Source: Stomoxys calcitrans
Taxonomy: Eukaryota; Arthropoda; Insecta; Diptera; Muscidae
Assembly (NCBI RefSeq): GCF_963082655.1
Contig: NC_081555.1
Coordinates: forward strand, 95,114,914 to 95,178,913
Direction of reading: 5' to 3'
DNA length: 64,000 bases
The stretch's first letter is position 1, and each line of letters opens with the position of its first letter. The notes under the pieces were generated by a model. That model saw only the letters and a list, made by a program, of their open reading frames with translations. It did no database searches and was not told the DNA's origin. A program made the translations under genes and the position numbers. Of this stretch, positions 63,930 to 64,000 are shown piece after piece.

Positions 63930-64000
63930 AGTGGAAAGTCTCTGTGAGGAGTCAGGTGGTCCTGGCTCTTAATTAAATACTGAGTGCCAATAATATTCTA
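63930..64000 (+). repeat. V dispersed repeat, start
   Basis: 'gaaagtctctgtgaggagtc', 'aggtggtcctggctctt', 'aaatactgagtgccaataat'. Cut by the window edge. Confidence 0.5.

Overview
The window looks like repeat-rich, AT-rich euchromatin of a higher fly. A calyptrate such as a stable, horn or house fly is my inference, based on the insect-type enhancer of rudimentary protein, splice signals, LINE/mariner/Tc1 content and compact exons in long repeat-filled introns. Almost every long open frame is a transposon relic or a chance frame in a repeat. Three pieces of host gene can be supported: a complete enhancer of rudimentary gene, e(r) (42155-42466 +); one internal coding exon with perfect splice sites from an unrecognised gene (31705-31910 -); and the last coding exon of what looks like Mak16, a ribosome-biogenesis factor (61986-62189 -), whose other exons lie outside or are not recognisable. 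Three very short frames with signal-peptide-like or protein-like sequence are listed at low confidence. Layout: 1-8 kb holds two decayed copies of one RNase H-bearing LINE family (here L1). 8-24 kb holds arrays built on a 153-bp period (subfamilies A, B and C here), Helitron-like 'P' repeats, mariner-type MITEs and SINEs, with hAT and Tc1 MITEs nested in them. 24.5-26.2 kb is a complete Tc1-like transposon with an intact 342-residue transposase and imperfect double (IR/DR) terminal repeats. 26.2-29 kb is inverted P repeat split by a 765-bp foldback element. 29-32 kb is mostly single-copy, with a tandem pair of 'K' elements, a long-armed foldback element and the orphan exon. 32.5-37 kb is a minus-strand LINE with nested duplications, followed by a 1.5-kb hAT-type composite with an 8-bp target duplication. 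37.5-43.3 kb is the least repetitive part and contains e(r). 43.3-49.3 kb is a mosaic of RTE-like, jockey-like and L2 LINE fragments. 49.3-61.7 kb has more 153-bp arrays, the best L2 LINE copy (54.4-56.1 kb), a Helitron-like P element and the largest array (58.1-61.3 kb). The end holds the Mak16 exon, a MITE and a SINE. The most unusual signal is the family of 153-bp-period arrays. Two clearly diverged subfamilies (A and B) keep the same period through many units, and all four subfamilies (A-D) carry a short GC-rich hairpin at one end, usually beside an inverted-repeat 'CCCTCCACCAT' motif. This resembles tandem-repeat-carrying, non-autonomous Helitron-like elements of Drosophila, but no replication protein is visible, so mechanism is inference. 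A tRNA-headed SINE (seven copies) and a mariner MITE (nine copies) are the other abundant families. Element names (A-D, P, K, V, L1-L3) are labels made up here for cross-reference.
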